Below, in pieces: positions 44,584 to 52,402 of a stretch of 64,000 nucleotides of DNA (position 1 is its first letter; every line of letters starts with the position of its first letter). Below the pieces are notes generated by a model. It searched no databases. It was not told the DNA's origin and saw only the letters and a program-made list of their open reading frames with translations. A program made the translations under genes and the position numbers. The DNA is taken from contig MOEB01000002.1 in NCBI GenBank assembly GCA_001939945.1, positions 124,001 to 188,000 on the forward strand. Direction: 5' to 3'. The stretch comes from Aerophototrophica crusticola. Lineage in GTDB: Bacteria > Pseudomonadota > Alphaproteobacteria > Azospirillales > Azospirillaceae.

Positions 44584-44692
44584 CCAAGCGCATGAGTCGC
44601 CGGCTCATGCGCTTGGAGGCCGGCGACCGCCGGCCCGCGGGCTCGTGCCCGCGTGAGCCAAGGGCGCGGATGCGCCCGCCCGGCGTTTGAGG
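44584..44692. repeat. Multi-hairpin dispersed element, copy B
   Basis: Four hairpins in the same order as copy A: CCAAGCGCATGAG/CTCATGCGCTTGG (44584-44616), GCCGGCG-AC-CGCCGGC (44619-44634), CGCGGGC-TCGT-GCCCGCG (44636-44653) and GGCGC-GGAT-GCGCC (44663-44676). The spacer GAGCCAAG corresponds to GAAGCCAAG in copy A, and the tail CGGCGTTTGAGG to CGGCGCCTGAGG. Three stems carry compensatory changes relative to copy A. It fills the gap between pcm and the NlpD-like gene. Confidence 0.75.
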
Positions 44693-44727
44693 GCGCTGTT
44701 GATCGGTCACGATCAACGGCGGCGTGT

Positions 44728-46095
44728 ATGAGGGGAGTGCGTGGGTTGAGGGGTTCCAAGGGTTGGCGCGTGACGGCATGGGCGGTGGGCGCCCTGGTCC
44801 TGGCCGGCTGCTCCACAGGGCAGGCCCCTCCCGTCCCGTCGGGGGGCGGTGCGAACAGCATCTTCGTGTCGCAGGGTGACACGGTCTATACCCTGGCCCA
44901 GCAGTACCGGGTGCCCGTCCGTGAGTTGATCGAGGCCAACTGCCTGGCCGCCCCCTACGCCCTGTCCCCTGGCCAGCGCCTCATCCTGCCCGTGCCGCGG
45001 GATTACACGGTCCAGCCGGGCGACACGGTCTATGCCATCGCCCGCCAGTTCCAGGTGGACATGAGCGCGCTGGTGCGCCTCAACAACATCCAGCCGCCCT
45101 ATACCATCCGGGCGGGCCAGAGCTTGCGCCTGCCCGCCAGCAGCCCCACCCCGGCCACCACGGTGGCCCAGGCGACCACCCGCGCGCCGACGCCGCCCCC
45201 CGTGGCCCGGCCGTCGGCCCCCGCCACCTCCGCCCCGCCCACCCGCGCCACGCGGCTCAGCGTGGAGACGGAGGAACTGGCCCCGCCCGGCGGCCAACCC
45301 GCCCCCGCGGCGCCTTCGTCCAACAATGGCGCCCCGCTTCCCAAGCCCGTTCCGCCCCCTGCCACCCCGCCGGTCACCAGCCAACCCGCCAGCCGCACGG
45401 TCACCACCCCGCCCGTCACCACGGCCCCCACGGGCCCCGCCCCCGTCAGCAAGCGGGGGATGGAGGCGGAGTCCCTGCCGCCCCCGTCGGGGAGCACGGC
45501 ATCTCCCGCCGGTCAGGCCGCCCAGGCGCCGACGGCCCCGTCCTCCGCCGTCCCGCCCGCGTCGCGAGCCACGCCGGCCCCGGTGGACCGTCCCGCGGCC
45601 GCCGACCCGGCCCCGACCGCCACCCGGCCGACGCCGCCCCCAGGCCAAGCCCCCGTGCCGCCGTCAGAGGCAGCCTCCCAGGTCGCGGCCTTGCCCAGCA
45701 CCCCACCGCCCCGGGCGGGTGGCCGCTTTGCCTGGCCGGTGCGCGGCCCGATCCTGTCCGACTACGGCCCCAAGCCTGACGGCCTGCGCAACGACGGCAT
45801 CAATATCGGCGCACCGAAGGGCACCCCGGTGAAGGCGGCTGACAACGGCATTGTCGCCTATGCCGGCAACCAGCTTCGCGCCTTCGGCAACCTGGTGCTG
45901 GTCCGCCACGACGGCGGCCTGGTCACCGTCTACGGCCACCTGGACAGCATGTCGGTGGAGCAGGGCCAGCGCGTCACCAAGGGCCAAGCCATCGGCACCG
46001 TCGGCCAGACCGGCAACGTCCGCTCCCCCCAACTCCATTTCGGCCTGCGCAAGGGCGAGACGCCGCTGAACCCGACGGATCAGTTAGAGCGGTGA
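44728..46095 (+). CDS. nlpD: LysM/M23 endopeptidase-like lipoprotein (NlpD family)
   Basis: The 455-residue protein has a lipoprotein signal (VTAWAVGALVLAGCST, lipobox LAGC). Two LysM domains follow (IFVSQGDTVYTLAQQYRVPV at about 50-95 and YTVQPGDTVYAIARQFQVDM at about 103-148), then a ~200-residue Pro/Ala/Thr-rich linker and a C-terminal M23 domain (FAWPVRGPILSDYGPK to QLHFGLRKGETPLNP). The M23 zinc ligands are incomplete as in NlpD (INIGAPKGTPV lacks the usual His), so it probably activates amidases. The position after surE-pcm matches the classical nlpD order, but rpoS is absent here. Confidence 0.9.
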   Translation: MRGVRGLRGSKGWRVTAWAVGALVLAGCSTGQAPPVPSGGGANSIFVSQGDTVYTLAQQYRVPVRELIEANCLAAPYALSPGQRLILPVPRDYTVQPGDTVYAIARQFQVDMSALVRLNNIQPPYTIRAGQSLRLPASSPTPATTVAQATTRAPTPPPVARPSAPATSAPPTRATRLSVETEELAPPGGQPAPAAPSSNNGAPLPKPVPPPATPPVTSQPASRTVTTPPVTTAPTGPAPVSKRGMEAESLPPPSGSTASPAGQAAQAPTAPSSAVPPASRATPAPVDRPAAADPAPTATRPTPPPGQAPVPPSEAASQVAALPSTPPPRAGGRFAWPVRGPILSDYGPKPDGLRNDGINIGAPKGTPVKAADNGIVAYAGNQLRAFGNLVLVRHDGGLVTVYGHLDSMSVEQGQRVTKGQAIGTVGQTGNVRSPQLHFGLRKGETPLNPTDQLER

Positions 46096-46278
46096 GGGGG
46101 CGTGTCGCAGGCTTGATGGGGCATTTGCTGGTGACCAGGGACGAAGCCCCATGCAGGGCACCTGATGTCACCCCGTCCTCCGAGCCGGGGGCCTCGGGAT
46201 CGGTCGATGCAGATCACCGAAAGCCCTGTTGAAGCACGCCACCAGTACGATCACGTCACGGCAACCCGCCGGCAACCC

Positions 46279-46590
46279 TCACTCCGCCGCGTCGACGGTC
46301 CTTGCTCGCTCGATTTCCCACTCCATCTGTCGGCGCAACGCGGCGTTCATCATGGTTTGGTATCCCCGTAGGCCCGCCTTGGCCCGGAAATATTCCAGCA
46401 CGTCCGCATCCACCCGCATGGTGATGGATGCCTTGGGACGCCTCGCCAGTATCCCGCGGTAGCCCACGGCATCGGGCCTGATCTCCGGCGCGTCCTCATC
46501 GATGACGATTTTGTCGTCCGGTCGGTCGCGCAATGCTTTCAGATCAGCCAAGTCTTCGGGTGTGAGGTTGTCCTCAGGTCTGCCGGGCAT
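46279..46590 (-). CDS. brnA: BrnA antitoxin
   Basis: The 103-residue protein has the BrnA ribbon-helix-helix end: RRPKASITMRVDADVLEYFRAKAGLRGYQTMMNAALRRQME, preceded by an acidic segment DEDAPEIRPDAVG. It neutralises BrnT and represses the operon. Its ATG (46590) overlaps the brnT end (46574), the usual arrangement. Upstream residues in frame to 46647 are not family-like. The 183 bp between it and nlpD contain no gene I can support. Confidence 0.9.
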   Translation of the reverse strand: MPGRPEDNLTPEDLADLKALRDRPDDKIVIDEDAPEIRPDAVGYRGILARRPKASITMRVDADVLEYFRAKAGLRGYQTMMNAALRRQMEWEIERARTVDAAE

Positions 46591-46849
46591 ACCGCATCCT
46601 TTCCGCCTTGTTCGCCCGCCGAACGCTGATGATCCGGCCGGGTTCATCGTCCGCCTCGGGCAGGGTGTGGGTCACATGCAGCACCTCCCCGAACAGGCAG
46701 CACAGGCTGTTCCATCGCAGTTCGTCGGGGTGGGGATCCTCGAAGGTCAACAGTTGGGGGGCCGCTTCAAGGGCGACAGCCCCGACCCGCAGCCTGACCC
46801 CATGCTTGCGATGATTCAGCTCGTCCTTCTTAGGGTCCCACACCCACAT
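46574..46849 (-). CDS. brnT: BrnT ribonuclease toxin
   Basis: The 91-residue protein fits BrnT of the RelE-like superfamily: WVWDPKKDELNHRKHGVRLRVGAVAL, with the N-terminal W-DP-K...N..KHGV motif, and the ending RIISVRRANKAERMRYA, with the basic residues that act on RNA. Type II toxin; targets RNA in family members. It is the first gene of the brnTA operon, 14 bp after a TGTACGTACA palindrome. Confidence 0.9.
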   Translation of the reverse strand: MWVWDPKKDELNHRKHGVRLRVGAVALEAAPQLLTFEDPHPDELRWNSLCCLFGEVLHVTHTLPEADDEPGRIISVRRANKAERMRYARQT

Positions 46850-46862
46850 TCCAGCCTCTGTA

Positions 46863-46872
46863 TGTACGTACA
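46863..46872. promoter_or_regulatory. Palindromic operator-like site of brnTA
   Basis: TGTACGTACA is a perfect 10-bp palindrome 14 bp upstream of the brnT ATG (minus strand). Ribbon-helix-helix antitoxins such as BrnA bind short palindromes at this position, so autoregulation is inferred. Confidence 0.6.
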
Positions 46873-47128
46873 GTTTGCTCGTGACCCCCGGATGTCAAGG
46901 GCCTCGGCAAGAATACACAAAGAGGATATCAGGGCGGGAGGGAAAAGGGGATCTTTCGCGGTTTACGCGGGCAGCAGGGGGCCGAGCGTCGGCAATGGAC
47001 AAAAATCCTATCACCGCCTATGCTCGAGCGCGGAACCAAAGCCATCGGCTCTTGTACATCACCTATATCAAAAATCTGGCAGGCATCCACGCCTATCCGC
47101 GCCCGAGTCCTTTCGCTTCCCTGACCTC

Positions 47129-47264
47129 GCTTAACGTTACCAAACCCCGACCCGGTCAAGTTAGTCACCTTAAGGCGATTTGTCCAACAAAATCAGGCAC
47201 ATATAACTTTACCGGGGTGAAGTTAAGCGTCAACTTTGGTAAAGTTAAGGTCAACTTAGTCAAA
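47129..47264. repeat. Iteron-like cluster of short direct and inverted repeats
   Basis: Two near-identical units AAGTTAAGCGTCAACTT (47220-47236) and AAGTTAAGGTCAACTT (47242-47257) stand in tandem, each an imperfect inverted repeat with AAGTT/AACTT arms. A second motif, (C/T)TTAAC(G/T)TTACC-like, occurs at 47130-47141, 47202-47213 and, inverted, at 47238-47249. The patch is clearly AT-richer than the rest of the window. The surrounding 46875-47285 has no credible gene. Confidence 0.7.
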
Positions 47265-47285
47265 CGCCGTCAAGCATCCGCCCCG

Positions 47286-48143
47286 TCACGGCACCGGCTT
47301 GCCCAGCCGTCCCGCCACCTCCTGGATGAACTGCCAAGCGACGCGGCCGGAGCGGTTGCCGCGGGTGACGGACCATTCCACGGCCTGGGCGTGCAGCTCC
47401 TCCGCCGGGATGTCCAGGCCGAAGGCGGCGGCATAGCCGTCCACCATGGCGAAGAAGGTGTCCTGGGCGCAGTTGTGGAAGCCCAGCCACAGGCCGAACC
47501 GGTCTGACAGGCTGACCTTCTCCTCCACCGCCTCGGACGGGTTGATGGCGGTGGACCGTTCGTTGTCGATCATGTCCCGCGGCATCAGGTGGCGCCGGTT
47601 GCTGGTGGCGTAGAACACCACGTTGGCCGGCCGCCCCTCGATCCCGCCCTCCAGCACCGCCTTCAGGCTCTTGTAGTGGCCGTCATCGGTGCCGAAGGAC
47701 AGGTCGTCGCAGAACAGCACGCAACGCCGCCCCGATCCGCGCAGGATGTCCAGCAGGGCGGGCAGGGTGGGGATGTCCTCCCGGTGGATTTCCACCAGGG
47801 CCAGTGTGCCGGGGGCATCCCGGTTCACCCTTGCGTGCACGGCCTTGACCAGGCTGCTCTTGCCCATGCCACGGGCGCCCCACAGCAAGGCGTTGTTGGC
47901 GGGCAGGCCGCGGGCGAAGCGGCTGGTGTTCTCCAGCAATATGTCGCGCTGCCGCCCGATACCTTGCAGCAGGTCCAACTCCACATGGTTCACGACCGGC
48001 ACGGGGGTCAGTTTCCCCGCCGCCGCATGCCAGACGAAGGCGTCCGCTGCGGACAGGTCGGGCCGGGCCGGCGGGGGCGGGGCAAGCCGCTCCAGCGCGT
48101 CGGCGATTCGGGACAGCAGCGGCAGCAGGGCGTCGGCGGACAT
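47286..48143 (-). CDS. DUF815 family ATP-binding protein
   Basis: The 285-residue AAA-like protein has a Walker A motif in LLWGARGMGKSSLVKA (about residue 90), Walker B-like CVLFCDDLSFG and an arginine-rich sensor YATSNRRHLMPRDM. The ending GRVAWQFIQEVAGRLG is typical of DUF815. The family is widespread in proteobacteria next to yajC; the role is not established. ATG 48143 is preferred over an in-frame TTG two codons upstream. It is divergent from yajC. Confidence 0.92.
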   Translation of the reverse strand: MSADALLPLLSRIADALERLAPPPPARPDLSAADAFVWHAAAGKLTPVPVVNHVELDLLQGIGRQRDILLENTSRFARGLPANNALLWGARGMGKSSLVKAVHARVNRDAPGTLALVEIHREDIPTLPALLDILRGSGRRCVLFCDDLSFGTDDGHYKSLKAVLEGGIEGRPANVVFYATSNRRHLMPRDMIDNERSTAINPSEAVEEKVSLSDRFGLWLGFHNCAQDTFFAMVDGYAAAFGLDIPAEELHAQAVEWSVTRGNRSGRVAWQFIQEVAGRLGKPVP

Positions 48144-48313
48144 GGGCAAGGGCTCGGGGCTTGGCAGGACGGGGTGGCGGGGCCACTTGGGGAAGGCCGC
48201 GGCAGACTAGCAGCCCGCCCCCGCCCCGGGAAAGGCGGGGTTTCCGTTGCAACACCTGTGCGGGTGGGTATAGTCCCGCCAACCCGCGAAGAACGCACCG
48301 AAGGAGCCTTTCC

Positions 48314-48673
48314 ATGTTCATTTCTGAGGCCTATGCCTCGACCGGCGCCGCTGGCGACCCCACGGGCGGCCTGATCTCGCTGCTCCCCCTGGTGCTGATC
48401 TTCGTCGTCTTCTACTTCCTGCTGATCCGCCCGCAGCAGAAGAAGCTGAAGGAGCACAAGGCCATGCTGGAGGCCCTGCGCCGGGGCGACAAGGTGGTGA
48501 CCGGCGGCGGCATCGTCGGCACGGTGGTCAAGGTCGGTGCCGACGAAGACGTGACCGTGGAGATCGCGGAGGGTGTCCGCGTCCGTGTCGTCCGCAGCAC
48601 CATCACCGGCGTCCTGGCCAAGACGGAGCCCGCGAAGGCCGAGGCCATCGACGCCGGCAGCCTGAAGAAGTAA
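48314..48673 (+). CDS. yajC: Preprotein translocase subunit YajC
   Basis: YajC associates with SecDF in protein export. The 119-residue protein has the membrane segment LISLLPLVLIFVVFYFLLIRPQQKKLKEH, the hallmark RPQQKK, then LRRGDKVVTGGGIVGTVVKV. AAGGAG lies before the ATG at 48314. secD and secF do not follow; a terminator comes next. Confidence 0.95.
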   Translation: MFISEAYASTGAAGDPTGGLISLLPLVLIFVVFYFLLIRPQQKKLKEHKAMLEALRRGDKVVTGGGIVGTVVKVGADEDVTVEIAEGVRVRVVRSTITGVLAKTEPAKAEAIDAGSLKK

Positions 48674-48698
48674 GGCCACCCCCTTTACCGGGATGGCG

Positions 48699-48737
48699 GC
48701 GGCCCCCAGCTTGGCTGTTGGGGGCCGCAGGCTTTTC
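48699..48737 (+). terminator. Rho-independent terminator after yajC
   Basis: GCGGCCCCCA (48699-48708) pairs with TGGGGGCCGC (48719-48728), followed by AGGCTTTTCTG. It separates yajC from the Mth938-like gene, with the T-rich part only about 20 bp before the next start. Confidence 0.75.
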
Positions 48738-48756
48738 TGACAGGGGGAATCGACCC

Positions 48757-49131
48757 ATGGACATCACGCCCATCATCCCCGCTGACCGGCAGGTGATCGA
48801 CACCTACGGCACCGGCCGGTTCCGGGTCAGCAACACCTTGCACGAAGGCGCGGTGATCGTCTTCCCGGACCGCACGATCCCCTGGCCCGCCACAGGATTC
48901 GCGGGACTGTCCCTGGCCGACTTCGAGCCGGTGACCAAGGCCGACCCGGGCGTGGAGGTGCTGTTGCTGGGCAGCGGGCCGAAGATGCAACTCCTGCCCA
49001 GCACCCTGCGCCGCCAGCTCAAGGAGGCGGGCGTCGTGGTGGACGTGATGGACACGGGCGCGGCCTGCCGCACCTACAACGTCCTCCTGGCCGAAGGCCG
49101 CCGCGTCGCCGCCGCGCTGCTGCCGGTGTGA
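48757..49131 (+). CDS. Mth938-like domain protein (DUF498)
   Basis: The 124-residue protein fits the Mth938/DUF498 family related to the complex I assembly factor NDUFAF3: FRVSNTLHEGAVIVFPDRTIPWP, VEVLLLGSGPKMQLLPSTLRRQL and VVDVMDTGAACRTYNVLLAEGRRVAAALLPV. In many alphaproteobacteria it follows yajC-secD-secF; here secDF are missing in between. It may act in complex I assembly with the NDUFAF6-like gene 4 kb away. Confidence 0.9.
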   Translation: MDITPIIPADRQVIDTYGTGRFRVSNTLHEGAVIVFPDRTIPWPATGFAGLSLADFEPVTKADPGVEVLLLGSGPKMQLLPSTLRRQLKEAGVVVDVMDTGAACRTYNVLLAEGRRVAAALLPV

Positions 49132-49133
49132 TT

Positions 49134-49219
49134 GTAGGTCGGATTAGGCGCGGAGCGCCGTAATCCGACGGCCCCGTAGACGCGGTGAAGTCGGATTACG
49201 CTTCGCTAATCCGACCTAC
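49134..49219. repeat. REP-like inverted repeat (GTAGGTCGGATTA...TAATCCGACCTAC)
   Basis: The outer arms GTAGGTCGGATTAG (49134-49147) and CTAATCCGACCTAC (49206-49219) are perfect complements, and each half contains its own hairpin (GGATTAGGCG...CGTAATCC and GGATTACGCTTCGCTAATCC). This is the common proteobacterial REP-type palindrome. It overlaps the stop codon of hpnE by four bases and lies between convergent genes. Confidence 0.85.
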
Positions 49220-50463
49220 GAAGCCAGTGCCAGCCTCGCCGCCAGGTGCCCGGATTGCACGGCCCCCTCCAGGGTTGCAGGCAATCCGGTGTCGGTCCAG
49301 TCGCCGGCCAGGAAAAGGTTCGCGAACCGGGTCCGTGCCCCTGGCCGGTTGGCTGCCTGGGCGGGCGTCGAGGCGAAGGTGGCGCGCTTCTCCTTCACCA
49401 CCCGCACCGCGGGGCAGGGGCCTGAAAGGCCCATCGCCTGGGCCACGTCGCGCCAGACCAGATCCGCCAGTTCCTCCGCCGGCCGGTCCACTAGCGTCTC
49501 CGCGGCGCTGACGGTGACGGAAACCACGTCCCCCCGGACGAACAGCCACTCCGCCAGCCCGCCCACCAGCCCCAGCAGGGGCAGCCCGCCGGGTAGGCGC
49601 GCCGGCCGGTCCAGCCGGTAATGCAGGTTCAGGATGGCCCGGTGCTCCGTCGGCGCCGCCAGCCCCGGCAGCAGCGCCGCCGCCTGCTCCGCCGGCAGGG
49701 CCAGCACGACGGCATCGGCTGGCCCGACCGACTCCACCCCGTCCCCGACCCTCAGGCCCGTGACCCGGCCATCCCCGGATTCCAGCCCCTTCACCCGCTG
49801 CCGGAACCGTACCCCCGCCCCGCGGCAGGCCAAGTAGGCCAGGGCCGGTTCCACCAAGGCGTCGGACAGCCCCTCCCGGGCGATGCAGGGCCGGCAGGTG
49901 GCTTCCCCGGCCAGCAGGGTGCGGCGAAAGACGGTCCAGAGCAGCCGCGCCGATGCCTCCTCCGGCTGGGTGTTGAGGATGGAGACGGCCAGCGGCCGCC
50001 ACAGCCGCCGACCGATCAGGCCTTCCAAGTCCAACCGGTCCGCCACCGTGTCCTGAGGCTTGGCCGTGGCCAGCCTCAGCATTTCCAGGTGCGCGAGGGC
50101 GCCTACCCCCGCCACCCGCCGAGCAGGGTTCATCAGCCACAGCGGCAGCCTGCCCTGGGGCCGGACACACCAGCTTTCGCCGGTTTCCAGATCAAGGAAC
50201 GGCACCTGCGCCGGGCTGACCATGTCCAGCCTGTCCCGCGCGCCCAACCGGTCCAGGTAGCGGAAGACTTCCGTGTTGCCGCTCAGGATCAGGTGGTTGC
50301 CGTTGTCCAGTGGCCGGTCGAGCACCCGGTCATGGTAGCTGCGGCAGCGCCCGCCGGCCTGCTCCGCCCCTTCATGCAGCACAACAGGCCTTCCCGCCTC
50401 GGCCAGGGCGGTGGCGGCGGCCAGCCCCGCGAGGCCGGCGCCGATCACATGGGTGGTGGCCAA
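49216..50463 (-). CDS. hpnE: Hydroxysqualene dehydroxylase HpnE
   Basis: HpnE is a FAD-dependent enzyme that reduces hydroxysqualene to squalene for hopanoids. The 415-residue protein starts with the dinucleotide fold THVIGAGLAGLAAATALAEAGRPVVLHE, contains RPLDNGNHLILSGN, PLAVSILNTQPEEASARLL and ends FLAGDWTDTGLPATLEGAVQSGHLAA, all typical of the HpnE family. The start is TTG at 50463 or GTG at 50448; no ATG fits. It follows the hpnCD fusion by 12 bp in one operon. The stop lies within a REP-type repeat. Confidence 0.92.
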   Translation of the reverse strand: MATTHVIGAGLAGLAAATALAEAGRPVVLHEGAEQAGGRCRSYHDRVLDRPLDNGNHLILSGNTEVFRYLDRLGARDRLDMVSPAQVPFLDLETGESWCVRPQGRLPLWLMNPARRVAGVGALAHLEMLRLATAKPQDTVADRLDLEGLIGRRLWRPLAVSILNTQPEEASARLLWTVFRRTLLAGEATCRPCIAREGLSDALVEPALAYLACRGAGVRFRQRVKGLESGDGRVTGLRVGDGVESVGPADAVVLALPAEQAAALLPGLAAPTEHRAILNLHYRLDRPARLPGGLPLLGLVGGLAEWLFVRGDVVSVTVSAAETLVDRPAEELADLVWRDVAQAMGLSGPCPAVRVVKEKRATFASTPAQAANRPGARTRFANLFLAGDWTDTGLPATLEGAVQSGHLAARLALAS

Positions 50464-50475
50464 GGTTGGTCCCGC

Positions 50476-52224
50476 TCAGAAGGAGGGTGGCCGGCCCAGG
50501 GCGCTGCGCAGGGCGATGCCGATCTTCTCCACCTTGCCCAGGCGGGGGCGGGTGTTCAGGTCGCGCCAGCCGCGGGCGCGCAGGCGTTGGAGCAGCCGGT
50601 GGTACAGCAGCATCATGGCCACGGCGGGGGCCAGGGGCTTGATGTCGCCGGTCAGCAGGGACCGGGCTTCCCGGAATTTCTCCTCCGCCCGCTCCGCCAG
50701 CGCCTCGCACACCTCCCCCAGCTTCACATGGGCCAGCACGGCATTGGGATCGCGCAGGGCCAGGCTGGGGTCGATGCCGGCGTCCAGCAGCAGCTCCCAC
50801 GGCAGGTAGCAGCGGCTGTCGCGCGCGTCCTCCGCCAAGTCGCGCAGGATGTTGGTCATCTGTAGGGCATCGCCCAGCGCGATGGCAAAGCGCTGGGCCT
50901 GCGGGTCGTCCCGCCCGAAGACGCGGATGGAGACGAGGCCCACCGCGCCGGCTACCCGGCGGCAGTACAGGGACAGGCTCGTCAGGTCCGGCGCCCGGAT
51001 CGGCCCGTCCACGTCCATCAGCATCCCATCGATGATGGCGTCCAGCTCCACCTTGGGCAGGCCGAAGCGTTTCACGGCGACGGCCAGGTCCCGCAGGGGG
51101 GCACCGGGCCGGCACTGCTCCTCCGGCTCGGCATAGATCGCCTCCACCCGCCGCCGCCACTCCGCCAGGGCGGTGCGCTTCGCGTCGGCGGGGGACGGGC
51201 CGTCGGCCACGTCGTCCACGGCCCGGCAGAAGGCATAAATGGCGAACATGGCCGCCCGCTTTTCCGGCGGCAGCAGCCGCAAGGGCCAGTAGAAGGTGCT
51301 GCCGGACTTGCCTGCCGCTTCCTGGACGGACTTGGGCAGCTTGCGCTTGCGCGGGCGACGGGACAGGCCGTCACCGATGCCCAGCAGGACCGCCCCCATC
51401 CGTCCCAGGGTGCCCACCTCCACCCGGCCGGCCAGCGGATCATGTTTCCGCAGCAGGGCGGCAAGCGCGATGGCGAGGCGCAGGATGACGGCCGCCTCCA
51501 TCCGCAGGCCCGGGTGGCGCACCAGCCGGGGTAGGGCGCGGGCGCGGTCCAGGAGGACGTCCACCTGGTCCAGGGTCCGGTCGATCACCTTGCGCACGGC
51601 GGGGGTGGCGTTTTCCTCCACCAACTGCTCATGGTGGCCGCCGGCCTCCGCGAACCAAGCCAGCGGCAGGTAGCAGCGGCCAAGGTCCACCCAGTCGGCC
51701 CGGCAGTCCTGGATGTGGTTCAGGATCTGGAGCGCGGTGCAGAGGGCGTCGGCGGCCGGGGCGGCGGCCATGCTCTCCCCGTGCAGCTCCAGCAGGAAGC
51801 GGCCCACGGGGTTGGCGGAGTAACGGCAATAGAGGACCAGGTCGCCCCACTGCTTGCAGGTGCCGCCTTGGGCATCCCGGCGGAAGGCCTGGAGCACCTG
51901 CCTGGCATGCAGGCCGGAAACGCCGGTGGCCGTCAGGCTGGCCTTCAACTGGAGGGCGGGGGCCAGCCAGGCCTGGGTGCCCACGCCGCTGACCAGCGCG
52001 CGCTCCAGCGCGTCGAGCTGGGCGATCTTGACGTCCGGTTCCAGGTAGGGGTCGTCGGCGATGTCGTCCGCCAACCGGACGAAGGCGTAGAAGGCCATCA
52101 CGTGCGGCCTAAGCCGCGCCGGGACCAAGCGGGAGGCAACCGGGAAATTCTCCTCGGCCGCGGTCTTCCTGGCAGTGGGCTCCCCCGGTTCCGCGGAGGA
52201 CGGCATGGTGCGGAAGTCGGCCAT
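50476..52224 (-). CDS. hpnCD: HpnC-HpnD fusion: squalene/presqualene synthase double protein
   Basis: One uninterrupted frame of 582 residues holds two squalene/phytoene synthase domains. The first (about 15-265) is HpnC-like: EENFPVASRLVPARLRPHVMAFYAFVRLADDIADDP and the second Asp-rich motif QDCRADWVDLGRCYLP. The second (about 310-582) is HpnD-like: GSTFYWPLRLLPPEKRAAMFAIYAFCRAVDDVADG and LRDLAEDARDSRCYLP. HpnD makes presqualene diphosphate from two farnesyl diphosphates and HpnC converts it to hydroxysqualene. The linker LSRRPRKRKLPKSVQEA is basic. These are normally two genes. Confidence 0.92.
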   Translation of the reverse strand: MADFRTMPSSAEPGEPTARKTAAEENFPVASRLVPARLRPHVMAFYAFVRLADDIADDPYLEPDVKIAQLDALERALVSGVGTQAWLAPALQLKASLTATGVSGLHARQVLQAFRRDAQGGTCKQWGDLVLYCRYSANPVGRFLLELHGESMAAAPAADALCTALQILNHIQDCRADWVDLGRCYLPLAWFAEAGGHHEQLVEENATPAVRKVIDRTLDQVDVLLDRARALPRLVRHPGLRMEAAVILRLAIALAALLRKHDPLAGRVEVGTLGRMGAVLLGIGDGLSRRPRKRKLPKSVQEAAGKSGSTFYWPLRLLPPEKRAAMFAIYAFCRAVDDVADGPSPADAKRTALAEWRRRVEAIYAEPEEQCRPGAPLRDLAVAVKRFGLPKVELDAIIDGMLMDVDGPIRAPDLTSLSLYCRRVAGAVGLVSIRVFGRDDPQAQRFAIALGDALQMTNILRDLAEDARDSRCYLPWELLLDAGIDPSLALRDPNAVLAHVKLGEVCEALAERAEEKFREARSLLTGDIKPLAPAVAMMLLYHRLLQRLRARGWRDLNTRPRLGKVEKIGIALRSALGRPPSF

Positions 52225-52402
52225 CGCGGGACTCGGCTGCTGGGCGGACGGCGTCACTGTGCCAGAACACCGACCCGGCTTGGAAGTTGCGTTAGGGCGT
52301 AGTGCCCTTGGTCGAAAGGACCATCCCCTTGCCACCCGGCCAACCTGACCCAGGGCGCCCTGCCGCCGGCCAGGACCGGCGGCAGGGACCCGCGGTGATG
52401 CG

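Noticed and set aside
44496-44690. Open frames across the pcm-nlpD gap
   Set aside because: They run through the hairpin chain of dispersed element B and translate to Arg/Pro/Gly-rich sequence without any protein-like character.
47129-47264. The repeat cluster as a chromosomal replication origin
   Set aside because: I see no DnaA boxes (TTATCCACA-like), no GATC or CtrA (TTAA-N7-TTAA) array and none of the usual origin-flanking genes. The repeats are kept only as an unexplained cluster.
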